64,000 bases of DNA. Source: Candidatus Gastranaerophilales bacterium (lineage in GTDB: Bacteria; Cyanobacteriota; Vampirovibrionia; Gastranaerophilales; Gastranaerophilaceae). The position numbers were made by a program, and so were the translations under genes. This document shows, piece by piece, positions 1 through 9,070 of this stretch (within the stretch, counting starts at the first letter, position 1; every line of letters begins with the position of its first letter). A model generated the notes under the pieces. The model searched no databases. It saw only the letters and a list, made by a program, of their open reading frames with translations, and was not told the DNA's origin. The stretch spans positions 33,192 through 97,191 of the forward strand of contig CAJUNK010000010.1 of the NCBI GenBank assembly GCA_910587815.1, read 5' to 3'.

Positions 1-630
1 AATTTTGTCTTTAAAAGGACGCCAAAAGTCAATTTCTTCATCTGTTCTACAAGTTAATTGCACCCAATCAAAATTTGGAACAATTTTACTTATAACTTCT
101 TTGTTTTTGCCGTTTGTAGAAATAAGAATATCAAAATCATTTTTATGTGCCAACTCTGCAATTTTATTCAAGTGTTCGGCGCCTGCCATAGTAGGTTCAC
201 CACCTAAAAGCATTATTTCTATTTTTGGCTTTTCACCATAATTTTTTTCCCATTTGTCTGTTACTTCATTTTTTAAAAGTGTAAAAAACTCATCAACTTT
301 ATCTAAACTTACAATTTCATCAGATTTATTTACAAAGTCATCTACACAATGAGGACAATGCATGTTGCAACTATGCGTTACAAGAAGGTCTGCAATTAAC
401 CCGGGTGTTTTATGTGTCTTTAAAGTATCTGTTTTAACTTTTTCAACGTTGTTAACACTAATTTTATTGCCAAACGAAATTAATTTTTGCTGTCCTAATA
501 AATACCAATTACTCTTAGTTTGTGTAATGGCAGGAGTTTTGAAAGATTGTTGCGAATAAACATTAAAATTTTGATGTTTATTAAAATTGATTTTATTATA
601 TCGTTGAGTATTAATAGGTGCGATAAGCAT
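1..630 (-). CDS. Radical SAM protein, 3' part cut by window edge
   Basis: Reading the minus strand from ATG at 630 gives an open frame that runs off the left edge (about 210 residues seen). Near residue 90 it has THSCNMHCPHC, the CxxxCxxC cluster-binding motif of radical SAM enzymes, followed by LLGGEPT, the glycine-rich SAM-contacting strand, and later ISTNGK. These support a 4Fe-4S/SAM radical enzyme; the substrate cannot be told and the C-terminal part is missing. The ~75-residue N-terminal extension is unusual and contains ISFGN at about residue 54 (INFN occurs earlier), resembling the N-terminal motif of several other accessory proteins in this window. A weak AAGG lies about 15 nt before the start. 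The fold is well supported, the role unknown. Confidence 0.85.
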   Translation of the reverse strand, partial: MLIAPINTQRYNKINFNKHQNFNVYSQQSFKTPAITQTKSNWYLLGQQKLISFGNKISVNNVEKVKTDTLKTHKTPGLIADLLVTHSCNMHCPHCVDDFVNKSDEIVSLDKVDEFFTLLKNEVTDKWEKNYGEKPKIEIMLLGGEPTMAGAEHLNKIAELAHKNDFDILISTNGKNKEVISKIVPNFDWVQLTCRTDEEIDFWRPFKDKI

Positions 631-754
631 TATTTATATTTATATCCTTTTATAAATTCAAGTAATATTGAATATAGAATATAAAAAACAAAAAAGATTT
701 TTTTTGCTTATGTTTTATGCGAACCACAGACTTGCAGCGAAATTCTTGCAGCGC

Positions 755-3700
755 CTACATTATACGCTTTAATTGGCAATAAGCCTTAAATGAAGTTAGT
801 TCTTTTTGAATTGAATAATAATGCTTGTTTAAATTTAAATTATTTGCAATACTAAGGGCTTTTTCATAGGTTTTAATTGTGTTTTGAGCAACATCAAGTT
901 TTCTTGATTGTTCTATCGTTGAAATAGAATCCTGCATAATATTTGCGCGCAGTTTGTATAATATCATCTGTAAAAATACAAGCTCATTTATATTTGCATC
1001 TTGAAAAGCAAGTTCTGAATAAGTTTTGGCGTTGTCTAATTCGCCTTTATTTAAATATGCTTTTGCCATAAGGGCTTGGAATAATACTTTAAAGAATGTG
1101 GAATTAATTTTAGTGCTTTCGCAAATATTTATAGCTTTTTCGCAAATTTCAATTGCTTTATCTGCCCCATTTGTCATCATGGTGGCTTTTGCGCTGATGT
1201 ACCATGATAATAATGCGCCCAGGGCAATTTTTTCTTTTGAAAACCAAGTCATTTCTTCTGCGCAAATTTCAAGAGATTTTAGTGCGTTTCCTTCTTCAAG
1301 TATTACAAAAGCAAGAAGTGTTTTTATTATATTTTTGCTGTAATTATCAGAACAATTATTTGCAAAAGTAACAGCTTCAAACATTTCATCTCTGATTTTT
1401 TCATCAAAATCAGCCCTTAAAATTTTATTAAAGATATTTATTGTGTTCCATTTTGAAACCAATTTTGAATCATCAATTGCATAAGAAAAATCTTTTACAA
1501 TAGATTGTAAAATTTCATCAGAAAGGTTTAAATACCCTTTGATAGTGTATGCATAGGCTGTTGCAAGTTTTAAATTTACAATTATTTTTGGTTCAAGAAC
1601 TATTTTTTCTTTTTTCTTGTCCTTAAACACTTCTTTTTCAACAGCATCAATTAATTCAAATACAGCAGGATTTCCCTGGCTTGCAAGTGCTTCAATTAAA
1701 ATAATATTAGCCTTTATCCAGGAATTGTAAATTTCTCTTAAATTTGAAAAATCATTCTTTTTTGGATGTTTTAGCCATTCCTGCAATGGCGGATTTATTT
1801 CAGAATTTACAAGCGTGTTTATTTCTTCAAAATTTCCTGTATATAAAAGCGCTTCTGCCTTTCTTGTTTTAATTAAGGCGCGTTGCAGTTCATATTTTGG
1901 TTTATCAAAATATTGTAAAACTGTATCTGCGGTTTCTATCACCGCAGGAAAATTTTGTATAAGCTTTAAACTATGGATTAAATACCCTGAAAGTTCTATT
2001 GTTTTTTCTTCTTCATCCCGGTTTTTTGCATGAATTAAAGCTGATGTTAAATAATCAACTGCTTCTTTTGGATTTTTAGAATATGTTAATTTTCCAAGCC
2101 TTTCAAATATATTATTTTTAATATAAAAAGCATTGGGATGTTTCATTTCTTCTAGATTTGCAAGGCTTTGTTTTTGACACATAGTGTAAAATGCAACATC
2201 GCCAATGTAAGATGCTAATTTTAAATTAGCAGTCCAAAGGTCAAATGCAAGGGCTTTATCTCCTATTGTTTGTGCTAAAAGAGCCCTAATTGCAGGGGAT
2301 GATACAGTTCTTTGGCACGTTTCTGCTAAAAGCTTTGCACTGTAAGGTTTGATGGAATCATCATTTTTTGCTTTTGAATAAATATGTGTCCAAATTAAAG
2401 TATTTTTAAATCTGAAGATATTTTCGCTTCTTTTTGTGATATATCCCACTTTTTCAAGGTATGAAACAATTTTTATAAATGCTTCATCAGATAATTCAAA
2501 GACCGTCTGTAAAATTGATTTTGTAAATTTCCCGCCAAGAAGACTTGCTATGTTTAGGAATGAATAATAAGAAAGGTTATTTTCATTTAAAAATTTTAAT
2601 CTTTCATCCAAAATTTCACCCAATGTTTGCGGTACAAAATAATTTTCTTCCCTTATATCATAGGCAAATTCTCTACCCTTTAAATATACTTTTTTTGTTT
2701 CAAGAAAATGTTCTATAACCTGTTCTATGTAAGCAAAATTTCCTTGTGAATTTAAAATTATTTGGTTTGATATTTTTTCAGGCAAAACACTATAAGAACC
2801 AAGTCTTAATTTTATATATTCTTTAATATCATCTATTTCATTTGCTGCTAGGTTTATGTTTAAAGTTGCATTCTTTGGCAGTTTATCAGAATTTATGTAC
2901 ATATTTAAAGAATGTTGATTTCTATAGCTTAATAAAAATTTTGCGCCCTGATTGAAGAAATCTTTGTTTGTTAAATATTTTAAAAACTCAAACGATGTTT
3001 CATCAATTAAATCAAAATCATCAATGATTAATACAAGTTTTGATTCGCCTCGAAGCGCCTCTAAAATATCTTTTATATCGCTGAAAGTTTTTTGTTTGTT
3101 TGCTAAAATGTTTTCATAAAAATCTTCCCCTACAGGGTATACAAGATTTATTAAAACTTCTATTTTATCTGCGCTAAATGCAGCATTTTGTCCGTCTTTG
3201 TTCATAAAAGACAGGTTTTTTTGCAAAATATTTCTTAATTCCTTCACCCTTTTTTCATATTTTGAAGGAACAAAAGAAAGGTTGAATAATGATAATAATA
3301 TATCCTGAAAAAGCCCTAAAGGTGTAATTTGCGTCAATGCACTGCAATGACCCTTTAAAACTAAAATATCAGTATCTTCGAGTTTTTTATAAAGTTTTTC
3401 CAATAAAAAGCTTTTTCCTGCTCCGCGGGGTGCATTTAAAGAAATCCCTTTTATTTCACTTGCAGGCTCGTTTAAAGTATCATAAATTAATTCAAGTGCA
3501 ACATCTTCCTTTACGCTTTTAGATTGTGTAAATTCGGGTTTTTGGTCTAAAAATACCATTTTGTAAGAATCTGGCGAAATTTTAATCAAAGGAATTTCAT
3601 CAGATAATATTTTATAGGCAGCTTCTGATGTTATAATATCCTTTTCTATGCCATAATCCAATTGTTTTACAGGTGCATTGTGTTTTATTTCGCCTTCGCC

Positions 3701-4369
3701 TAAAACTGCAAATTTAAACGAAATATCTGCGCCCAATGTTTCATTTAAAATGAGGTTAAATTTAGAAAATTCTTCGCTAAATTTATTAACCTTTTCTAAA
3801 AAGCCTATTTTTTTAGAATAATTTATTTTAAAGTTTACAACATCTTCTTTTATAAAATCAGGCGTAACATTAAATGCTAATTTTATTGCGGTTTTAATAT
3901 TTAATGTTACTTTTTGTTTAAATTCTTCATCTTTGTATTTTTCAAAAACATGTTTTAAGGTAATAAAATCTATGTAAACACTTAATCTGACCGAAGATAA
4001 TGTGGCATTTTTTTGAATTTTTGCATCTTTTTCTTCTTTTTTATCTTTTTTGTGGCCCCATCTATCTTCTTTTTTAATAGGCGCATCCTTTGGCTGAGCT
4101 TCAGGTTGAGCGTTTTTAATATTTTGCAGTGTTTCTTCATCTTCCTTAAAATGGTAGAAACATTTTCTGCAATGGGTGGATGAAACATAATTTGCACTGT
4201 TGCATTCAGGGCAAAATTTTACAAAAACAAATCCACATTTTTTGCATGATGAACTACCCATTTTAATTTGGCTTTTGCATCTTGGGCATTCAAAAACCAG
4301 CCTCAATTTGCATTTTGGGCATACAGTGTCTTTAGGACTTATTTCACTTTTACACTTTGGACAGTTCAC
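755..4369 (-). CDS. Zinc-ribbon + AAA/STAND-like ATPase + helical-repeat protein, 1204 aa
   Basis: The first ~75 residues hold repeated CPKC/CPRC/CKKC/CPEC knuckles, i.e. tandem double zinc ribbons. A charged linker follows, then a region starting SVRLSVYIDF that by position could be a degenerate nucleotide-cyclase-like domain (inference). A P-loop NAPRGAGKSFLLEKL lies around residue 310-320 with a Walker B LVLIIDDFD around 450; the last ~500 residues are alpha-helical and look like TPR-type repeats. This order matches large signal-transduction ATPases of the AfsR/guanylate-cyclase-associated type. It stands alone, divergent from pdxJ. No signal peptide or membrane segment is seen, so it is probably a cytosolic regulator or scaffold. 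The ATPase assignment is firm; the ligand and output are unknown. Confidence 0.75.
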   Translation of the reverse strand: MNCPKCKSEISPKDTVCPKCKLRLVFECPRCKSQIKMGSSSCKKCGFVFVKFCPECNSANYVSSTHCRKCFYHFKEDEETLQNIKNAQPEAQPKDAPIKKEDRWGHKKDKKEEKDAKIQKNATLSSVRLSVYIDFITLKHVFEKYKDEEFKQKVTLNIKTAIKLAFNVTPDFIKEDVVNFKINYSKKIGFLEKVNKFSEEFSKFNLILNETLGADISFKFAVLGEGEIKHNAPVKQLDYGIEKDIITSEAAYKILSDEIPLIKISPDSYKMVFLDQKPEFTQSKSVKEDVALELIYDTLNEPASEIKGISLNAPRGAGKSFLLEKLYKKLEDTDILVLKGHCSALTQITPLGLFQDILLSLFNLSFVPSKYEKRVKELRNILQKNLSFMNKDGQNAAFSADKIEVLINLVYPVGEDFYENILANKQKTFSDIKDILEALRGESKLVLIIDDFDLIDETSFEFLKYLTNKDFFNQGAKFLLSYRNQHSLNMYINSDKLPKNATLNINLAANEIDDIKEYIKLRLGSYSVLPEKISNQIILNSQGNFAYIEQVIEHFLETKKVYLKGREFAYDIREENYFVPQTLGEILDERLKFLNENNLSYYSFLNIASLLGGKFTKSILQTVFELSDEAFIKIVSYLEKVGYITKRSENIFRFKNTLIWTHIYSKAKNDDSIKPYSAKLLAETCQRTVSSPAIRALLAQTIGDKALAFDLWTANLKLASYIGDVAFYTMCQKQSLANLEEMKHPNAFYIKNNIFERLGKLTYSKNPKEAVDYLTSALIHAKNRDEEEKTIELSGYLIHSLKLIQNFPAVIETADTVLQYFDKPKYELQRALIKTRKAEALLYTGNFEEINTLVNSEINPPLQEWLKHPKKNDFSNLREIYNSWIKANIILIEALASQGNPAVFELIDAVEKEVFKDKKKEKIVLEPKIIVNLKLATAYAYTIKGYLNLSDEILQSIVKDFSYAIDDSKLVSKWNTINIFNKILRADFDEKIRDEMFEAVTFANNCSDNYSKNIIKTLLAFVILEEGNALKSLEICAEEMTWFSKEKIALGALLSWYISAKATMMTNGADKAIEICEKAINICESTKINSTFFKVLFQALMAKAYLNKGELDNAKTYSELAFQDANINELVFLQMILYKLRANIMQDSISTIEQSRKLDVAQNTIKTYEKALSIANNLNLNKHYYSIQKELTSFKAYCQLKRIM

Positions 4370-4513
4370 TTTTCTTTCAATTTATTTCTAACTTAACATT
4401 TCTTATTATATTATAATCTTTAATTTAGTCCAGTGAAACTATCCTAAAATCAACCGTATGGGCTAGTTCCTTTGAAAAATATGTTGGTTTCTTTTAAATA
4501 TTTTGTGCATAAA

Positions 4514-4551
4514 TTGTTTTAAAAAAGCAAAAAAAGTGCTAAATTAAGCTT
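4514..4551 (+). promoter_or_regulatory. Putative pdxJ promoter, leaderless start
   Basis: TTGTTT (4514-4519) and TAAATT (4540-4545) are -35/-10 candidates with a long 20-bp spacer. The pdxJ ATG follows the -10 by only 6 nt and no Shine-Dalgarno sequence precedes it, so the mRNA may begin at or next to the start codon. Confidence 0.3.
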
Positions 4552-5259
4552 ATGAATTTAGGAGTAAATATTGACCATGTTGCAACTTTAAGAAACGCAA
4601 GAGGCGGAATTGAGCCAAGTGTTCTTGATGCTGCATTGATTTGCGAAATGGCAGGTGCTACAGCTATTACTGTGCATTTAAGAGAAGATAGGCGCCATAT
4701 TAAAGATGATGATGTTTTAACATTAAAAAAGCATTTAAAAGCAAAGATTAATCTAGAAATGGCTGCAACTGATGAAATGCAGGAAATTGCTATGTCCGTT
4801 ATTCCTTATTCTTGCTGTATTGTGCCTGAAAAAAGACAGGAATTAACAACAGAAGGTGGTTTGGATGTTATTTCTAAAAAAGATAGAATCAAAACATTGA
4901 TAGATGCACTGCATTCAAAAAATATCATTGTAAGTTTATTTATAGACCCTGATTTAACACAAATTAAGGCCGCATCTGATATTGGGGCAGATTATATAGA
5001 ACTTCACACAGGTTCTTTTTCAAATGCTTTTGGTAAAGATAATGAAATAATTGAATTTAATAAATTAAAAGATGGTGCAAAATATGCACAAAGTCTTGGT
5101 TTAAAAGTAAACGCAGGCCATGGACTGAATTATGAAAATGTGGCTTTGATGAATAAAATTGACGGGCTTTGTGAATTAAATATTGGGCATTCTATTATCT
5201 CAAGAGCTATTTTTGTTGGTCTTGAGATGGCTGTAAAAGAAATGATAGAGCTGATTTAG
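4552..5259 (+). CDS. pdxJ: Pyridoxine 5'-phosphate synthase
   Basis: PdxJ condenses 1-deoxyxylulose 5-phosphate with 3-amino-2-oxopropyl phosphate to make pyridoxine 5'-phosphate in the DXP-dependent vitamin B6 pathway. The 235-residue protein opens with LGVNIDHVATLRNARGG, the family signature, and continues with TVHLREDRRHIKD, the phosphate-binding region, INLEMAATDEM, and VNAGHGLNYENV near the C-terminus. The length is normal for the family. It is monocistronic and divergent from the 1204-aa ATPase gene. Other parts of the B6 pathway are not in the window, but the PLP-binding YggS-type protein is the next gene downstream. Confidence 0.97.
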   Translation: MNLGVNIDHVATLRNARGGIEPSVLDAALICEMAGATAITVHLREDRRHIKDDDVLTLKKHLKAKINLEMAATDEMQEIAMSVIPYSCCIVPEKRQELTTEGGLDVISKKDRIKTLIDALHSKNIIVSLFIDPDLTQIKAASDIGADYIELHTGSFSNAFGKDNEIIEFNKLKDGAKYAQSLGLKVNAGHGLNYENVALMNKIDGLCELNIGHSIISRAIFVGLEMAVKEMIELI

Positions 5260-5870
5260 GTTTTAATTTTAGATAACAGTATTCCAGCAAGTCGTCATCC
5301 TGAACACTGCCTGTTATTACGAGGAGTACATCCCCTTTGTCATTGCGAGCGAAGCGCGGCAATCCAGAATATCGAGCCATTCAATATTAATTTTATACAG
5401 GTGGTTGCCCGTTCATATAACATCTAAGCTCATCTTTTAATGCTCGCAAACTCGTCGGCGCTCATATTCTAATCAGGTTCGCGCCTTCCTCAAACATACT
5501 CGCTTTATAAATTCACATAAGATGTTATTATTCACTATGCTTTACTGTATAAAATTCAATATTGAAGGCTATATGCTTTTGTATATTTTCTTAAACTTTT
5601 TAAATGTTCCTCCATGCCAAAATTTAAAAAGGCATGCCAATTTTCTGCTACACATGTCATGAAATATATAAAAAATCTATATTTATTAAGCAATGTTAAG
5701 AAAGTTAAAAATGTCAAAATCATGTCAGGATGCATGTTTTAGCATGTTGATTTATTCAACAAATAAATTAATAAACTAATTGTTGTCATGTGTCATGTGA
5801 ACAATTATAATTATTTTGAGCTTGGAGGTATAAGCTTATAATTACATAGCTTAAAAGGCGATGGAAAAAA
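5260..5870. other. 610-bp non-coding stretch with CATG-rich segment
   Basis: No convincing reading frame is seen. The left part holds a dispersed-repeat remnant (5293-5367). From about 5610 to 5800 the tetramer CATG occurs about nine times, several as CATGTC or GCATGTT, including a close pair at 5786-5798, just upstream of the yggS-sepF operon. This could be an operator cluster or chance enrichment; no palindrome of fixed spacing was found. Confidence 0.4.
5293..5367. repeat. Dispersed intergenic repeat remnant
   Basis: The stretch contains GTCATCCTGA and then GTCATTGCGAGCGAAGCG followed by GGCAATCCAG, the wording of a short non-coding repeat common between genes in many bacterial genomes. 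Only one copy is in the window, so its repeat status rests on recognition of the motif. Confidence 0.5.
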
Positions 5871-6515
5871 GTGCATACAAAGATTTCTGAAAATCTTAAT
5901 CGTATTTTGACATTTGCAAGTAAGTATAATCCGCTTATTATCGCTGTATCAAAATATTATACAGTGAATGAAATGAGAGAGGCATATTCTTTGGGATTAA
6001 ATAATTTTGGGGAAAATCGGGTGCTTGATGCAATTGAAAAAATCAACTTATTAGAGGAGGAAATCACTTCAAATTCGCATTATCATTTGATAGGACACTT
6101 GCAAAGCAATAAAATCAAAAAAGCAATTGGTGTGTTTGATTATATTCATTCGGTTGATTCTATTGAACTTGCAATGGGGATTGATAATGTTGCCAAACAA
6201 AAAGGGATTGTTCAAAAAATCCTAATCCAGGTAAACAATGCAAATGAGGCCCAAAAGTTTGGCATAGCACCTTCTCAAATAGAAGAAATGATCACAAAAA
6301 TTGCATCATTAAAAAACGTTTCTCTTGAAGGGTTGATGACAATTGCGCCCTTGAGTGACGATACAAATTTATTGAAAAGGCTTTTTGATGAAATGTATAA
6401 ATTAAAAGAGTTATATCATCTAAAAGAACTTTCAATGGGAATGAGCAATGATTATAAAATTGCGCTGGATTGCGGCGCAACAATGATAAGACTTGGTAGA
6501 ACATTATTTGAATAA
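5871..6515 (+). CDS. yggS: PLP homeostasis protein, YggS/PLPBP family
   Basis: This 214-residue protein has the single-domain alanine-racemase-like barrel of the YggS/PROSC family, which binds pyridoxal phosphate and buffers its level rather than catalysing a known reaction. The PLP lysine is K28 in IIAVSKYY; NFGENRV, HLIGHLQSNK and the C-terminal LSMGMSNDY and TMIRLGR motifs follow in family order. The start is GTG at 5871; an upstream ATG at 5860 is out of frame. It ends 18 bp before sepF, an arrangement also known in Firmicutes and Cyanobacteria, which suggests cotranscription and a link to division or envelope growth. Confidence 0.95.
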   Translation: MHTKISENLNRILTFASKYNPLIIAVSKYYTVNEMREAYSLGLNNFGENRVLDAIEKINLLEEEITSNSHYHLIGHLQSNKIKKAIGVFDYIHSVDSIELAMGIDNVAKQKGIVQKILIQVNNANEAQKFGIAPSQIEEMITKIASLKNVSLEGLMTIAPLSDDTNLLKRLFDEMYKLKELYHLKELSMGMSNDYKIALDCGATMIRLGRTLFE

Positions 6516-6533
6516 AATTAGGAGGATAAGGCA

Positions 6534-7058
6534 TTGACCGGAGTTTCAAACACAATAAATAACATTGTTAAATTTTTAACATCGCCATTTGAAAGCGGCA
6601 AAGAAGAAGATGATTTATTTACAGGTCTTCAGGATGAATTTAGTACAGACTATGCAACAGACAGGAATGCAGCATTAATGCCAGAATTTAAACAGCCAAC
6701 ACCATCATATAGACATGAAAGAAAAGTGATTTCTATGCCATCTCGTGGTTATGAAGGTGAACCTAGAGGATATGAAGTAATTGTATTTGAACCCAGGTCT
6801 TATAATGAATCCAAGCAAATTGCAGAAGCATTAAAGGAAAAGAAAACTGTAATTTTAAACCTTCAGCTTTTAGATAGAGAACAATCTCAAAGAGTTGTAG
6901 ATTTTCTTTGCGGTTGTACTTATGCTCTTGGCGGAGACCAAAGAAAAATTGGCGAATGCGTATTTATTTTTACTCCGGATAATATAAATCTGTCTCAAGA
7001 GATGGTAAGTTCAAAATTATCAAGAGATGCATTGTGGAATGCACCACAATCAAACTAA
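6534..7058 (+). CDS. sepF: Cell division protein SepF
   Basis: SepF binds the C-terminal tail of FtsZ and anchors the Z-ring to the membrane. The 174-residue protein starts with an N-terminal amphipathic stretch (TINNIVKFLTSPF), has an acidic linker, then the SepF core VIVFEPRSYNES...VILNLQLLDREQ...RVVDFLCGCTYALGG...FIFTPDNI. The start is TTG at 6534, chosen because a strong AGGAGG lies about 8 nt upstream and no better in-frame start exists. It follows yggS and is closed by a hairpin terminator at 7105. No FtsZ or other division gene is in the window. Confidence 0.93.
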   Translation: MTGVSNTINNIVKFLTSPFESGKEEDDLFTGLQDEFSTDYATDRNAALMPEFKQPTPSYRHERKVISMPSRGYEGEPRGYEVIVFEPRSYNESKQIAEALKEKKTVILNLQLLDREQSQRVVDFLCGCTYALGGDQRKIGECVFIFTPDNINLSQEMVSSKLSRDALWNAPQSN

Positions 7059-7104
7059 ATAAAATTACTAAACAAAACGGAGTTTAGGATTTAGGAGAAA
7101 TTTT

Positions 7105-7150
7105 AACGCCCATAAATGATAGCTTTTTTGCTTGAAATGGGCGTTTTTAT
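7105..7150 (+). terminator. Rho-independent terminator after sepF
   Basis: AACGCCCA (7105-7112) pairs with TGGGCGTT (7138-7145), followed by a T-rich tail. It closes the yggS-sepF unit. Confidence 0.8.
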
Positions 7151-7268
7151 TTTTAAAATAAATTTTTACTCTGTTTTTATATTTACATATTTGCCCGCAT
7201 ATATTTTTTGTAATAATATTTGTTGTATAGAAATTAGTTTTTACTTTGGGAGAAAAAGGTATTAAATT

Positions 7269-8543
7269 ATGAAAATTTTAAAGAATTTATTTGCCGCATT
7301 CGCCTTTTTAAGTTTTTTTGCATCTGCTGCTTTTGCTGCTGATATAAAAGATGTGACTGATACTTATTGGGCAAATGCTGAAATCAATGAAATGGTTTCA
7401 AAAGATGTTATGCAGTTGGATGAAAATTCTAATTTTAACCCTGAAGGTACTGTAACCAGAGGTGATTTTGTAAAGATGCTTACAAAAACCTTGGGGCATG
7501 ATAATAATGAAGTTAAAGTTCAAAATCCTTATACTGATATTAATGTGCTTACTAAAAATTATGAAGCCATTATGAAATCTGAAGAATTAGGCCTTGTATA
7601 TGGATATCCTGATAAAACATTTAAACCTGAACGTGAAATGATAAAAGCAGAAGTAACATCTGTTATGAGTCATATTACAAAAAATGTTGATGCAGATAGC
7701 AGTGTTTTAGAAGATTTTTCTGATATAAATCTAATTCCTGCCTGGGCTAAAAAATCTTATGAAAAAGCAGTGAAATTGAATCTTTATGTTAACTATCCAG
7801 ATGGTTTGAAATTTGAACCGCAAAGAAATATTACAAGGGCTGAAACTGCGGTATTGCTTGCAAAATTAGCTAAAACTTTAACAATGGTAAAAGATGAATA
7901 TGTTGCACAAGAAACTCTTGAAAAAACTTTAAGTGTTGAGCATTTAAATATTCACAAAGATGCAGAATCAAATATTGTAACTGTTACAAACCTTAGAAAA
8001 GTTATATCATCAGGTAATATTTTGAAAACAGAATTTTATGAAAGCTATAAATCAAAAGATTCCAATGAAGGCGATAATGTAGTTTTCACAGTTAGAAACG
8101 ATGTAGTAACTGATGAAGGCACAACTGTTGTTCCTGCAAATACTAAACTTTATGCAACTGTTGAAGAAATTGTTGAGCCAAAATGGTTTAACAAAAATGG
8201 TGAAGTAAAGGTTAGATTTACAAGAATGGAACTTCCTGATGGCAGAGCAACGGATGTGAGCGGATATATTCATAATAACCGTGATGGCTATTTAAGAGAA
8301 AACCGCTGGAAGAAACTGATTGCTTATACAATAGGCGGCGCTGCAATAGGTACTGGTGCCGGTATGGCAGTTGGCATACCAACAGATGAAGTTGGTGCAG
8401 GCTTTGCAATCGGTACATCAGCTGGTGCAGGTGCAGGGCTTATTGGCGGCCTTGTTACAAAAGGTTTAAACTATTCTGCAAGAGCAGGTGAAACAGTTTA
8501 TATTAAGCTTTTAGAAGATGTAAGCATTAGTGAAGACTTATAA
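7269..8543 (+). CDS. SLH-domain surface protein with C-terminal glycine zipper
   Basis: The first ~23 residues are a Sec signal peptide (Lys start, hydrophobic core, ASAAFA cleavage region). Three S-layer-homology repeats follow: each has a DI/DV...W or Y turn and a GYPDxxFxPE-like or TRAE/TRGD motif (VTRGDFVKML, YPDKTFKPERE, NITRAETAVLL), covering about residues 24-215. The rest is a beta-rich domain and, near residues 345-400, alternating glycines (GGAAIGTGAGMAVG, GTSAGAGAGLIGG), a glycine-zipper segment that may insert in a membrane. SLH domains hold proteins to cell-wall polymers or, in Cyanobacteria, link outer membrane and peptidoglycan. It is monocistronic with its own terminator; a good SD (GGGAGAAAAAGG) precedes the start. 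Confidence 0.85.
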   Translation: MKILKNLFAAFAFLSFFASAAFAADIKDVTDTYWANAEINEMVSKDVMQLDENSNFNPEGTVTRGDFVKMLTKTLGHDNNEVKVQNPYTDINVLTKNYEAIMKSEELGLVYGYPDKTFKPEREMIKAEVTSVMSHITKNVDADSSVLEDFSDINLIPAWAKKSYEKAVKLNLYVNYPDGLKFEPQRNITRAETAVLLAKLAKTLTMVKDEYVAQETLEKTLSVEHLNIHKDAESNIVTVTNLRKVISSGNILKTEFYESYKSKDSNEGDNVVFTVRNDVVTDEGTTVVPANTKLYATVEEIVEPKWFNKNGEVKVRFTRMELPDGRATDVSGYIHNNRDGYLRENRWKKLIAYTIGGAAIGTGAGMAVGIPTDEVGAGFAIGTSAGAGAGLIGGLVTKGLNYSARAGETVYIKLLEDVSISEDL

Positions 8544-8570
8544 TTTTAATCTACAGAAATAAAATATTGT

Positions 8571-8602
8571 GCGGATAATTTAATATGATTATCCGCTTTT
8601 TA
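8571..8602 (+). terminator. Terminator after SLH gene
   Basis: GCGGATAAT (8571-8579) pairs with ATTATCCGC (8588-8596), followed by TTTTTATT. Confidence 0.85.
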
Positions 8603-8720
8603 TTACAATTTGTATACATTTTATTGCCTGCCTTGTTCATAATTTGCAAATTTATCATGTGCTTAGTATAATCGGTAATGTTAGTTAGTATTATTTAATT
8701 TTAATGAGGTGAAGGTAAAA

Positions 8721-8954
8721 ATGAGCACATTAGAAAGAGTAAAAAAAGTTGTAGTTGATCAATTAAGCGTTGATGAAAATCTTGTAACTCCACAAGCAAG
8801 CTTTACAAATGATTTAGGCGCTGATTCATTAGATACAGTTGAATTAGTAATGGCTTTTGAAGAAGAATTCGGTTGCGAAATTCCTGATGAAGAAGCTGAA
8901 AAAATCGCTACTGTACAAGATGCTGTAGATTATATCGACGCTCACCTAAACTAG
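8721..8954 (+). CDS. acpP: Acyl carrier protein
   Basis: AcpP carries growing acyl chains on a phosphopantetheine arm during type II fatty-acid synthesis. The 77-residue acidic protein has the attachment motif LGADSLDTVELVM with the modified serine at residue 36. The ATG at 8721 is preferred over the in-frame GTG at 8709 because it follows a purine-rich GAGGTGAAGG site and gives the standard MSTLERVKK start. fabF follows after 116 bp. The enzyme that attaches the arm, AcpS, is encoded at 18133-18558. Confidence 0.98.
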   Translation: MSTLERVKKVVVDQLSVDENLVTPQASFTNDLGADSLDTVELVMAFEEEFGCEIPDEEAEKIATVQDAVDYIDAHLN

Positions 8955-9070
8955 GCTTAAAAAGGTTTTATTTGGGAACATCCTGCTTTTAATCATTGTA
9001 TTTGTAGGATTTTCCCTTATTTAACTTTATTTTACCCTTGAGTTTATGAATTAAAGGAAAAATTATTAAA

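Noticed and set aside
5..559. Plus-strand open frames at the left edge
   Set aside because: They are antisense to the partial radical SAM gene, whose cluster motif and GGEP strand are unmistakable on the minus strand.
8709..8720. Upstream GTG start for acpP
   Set aside because: It lies inside the purine-rich ribosome site; the ATG at 8721 gives the standard ACP N-terminus.
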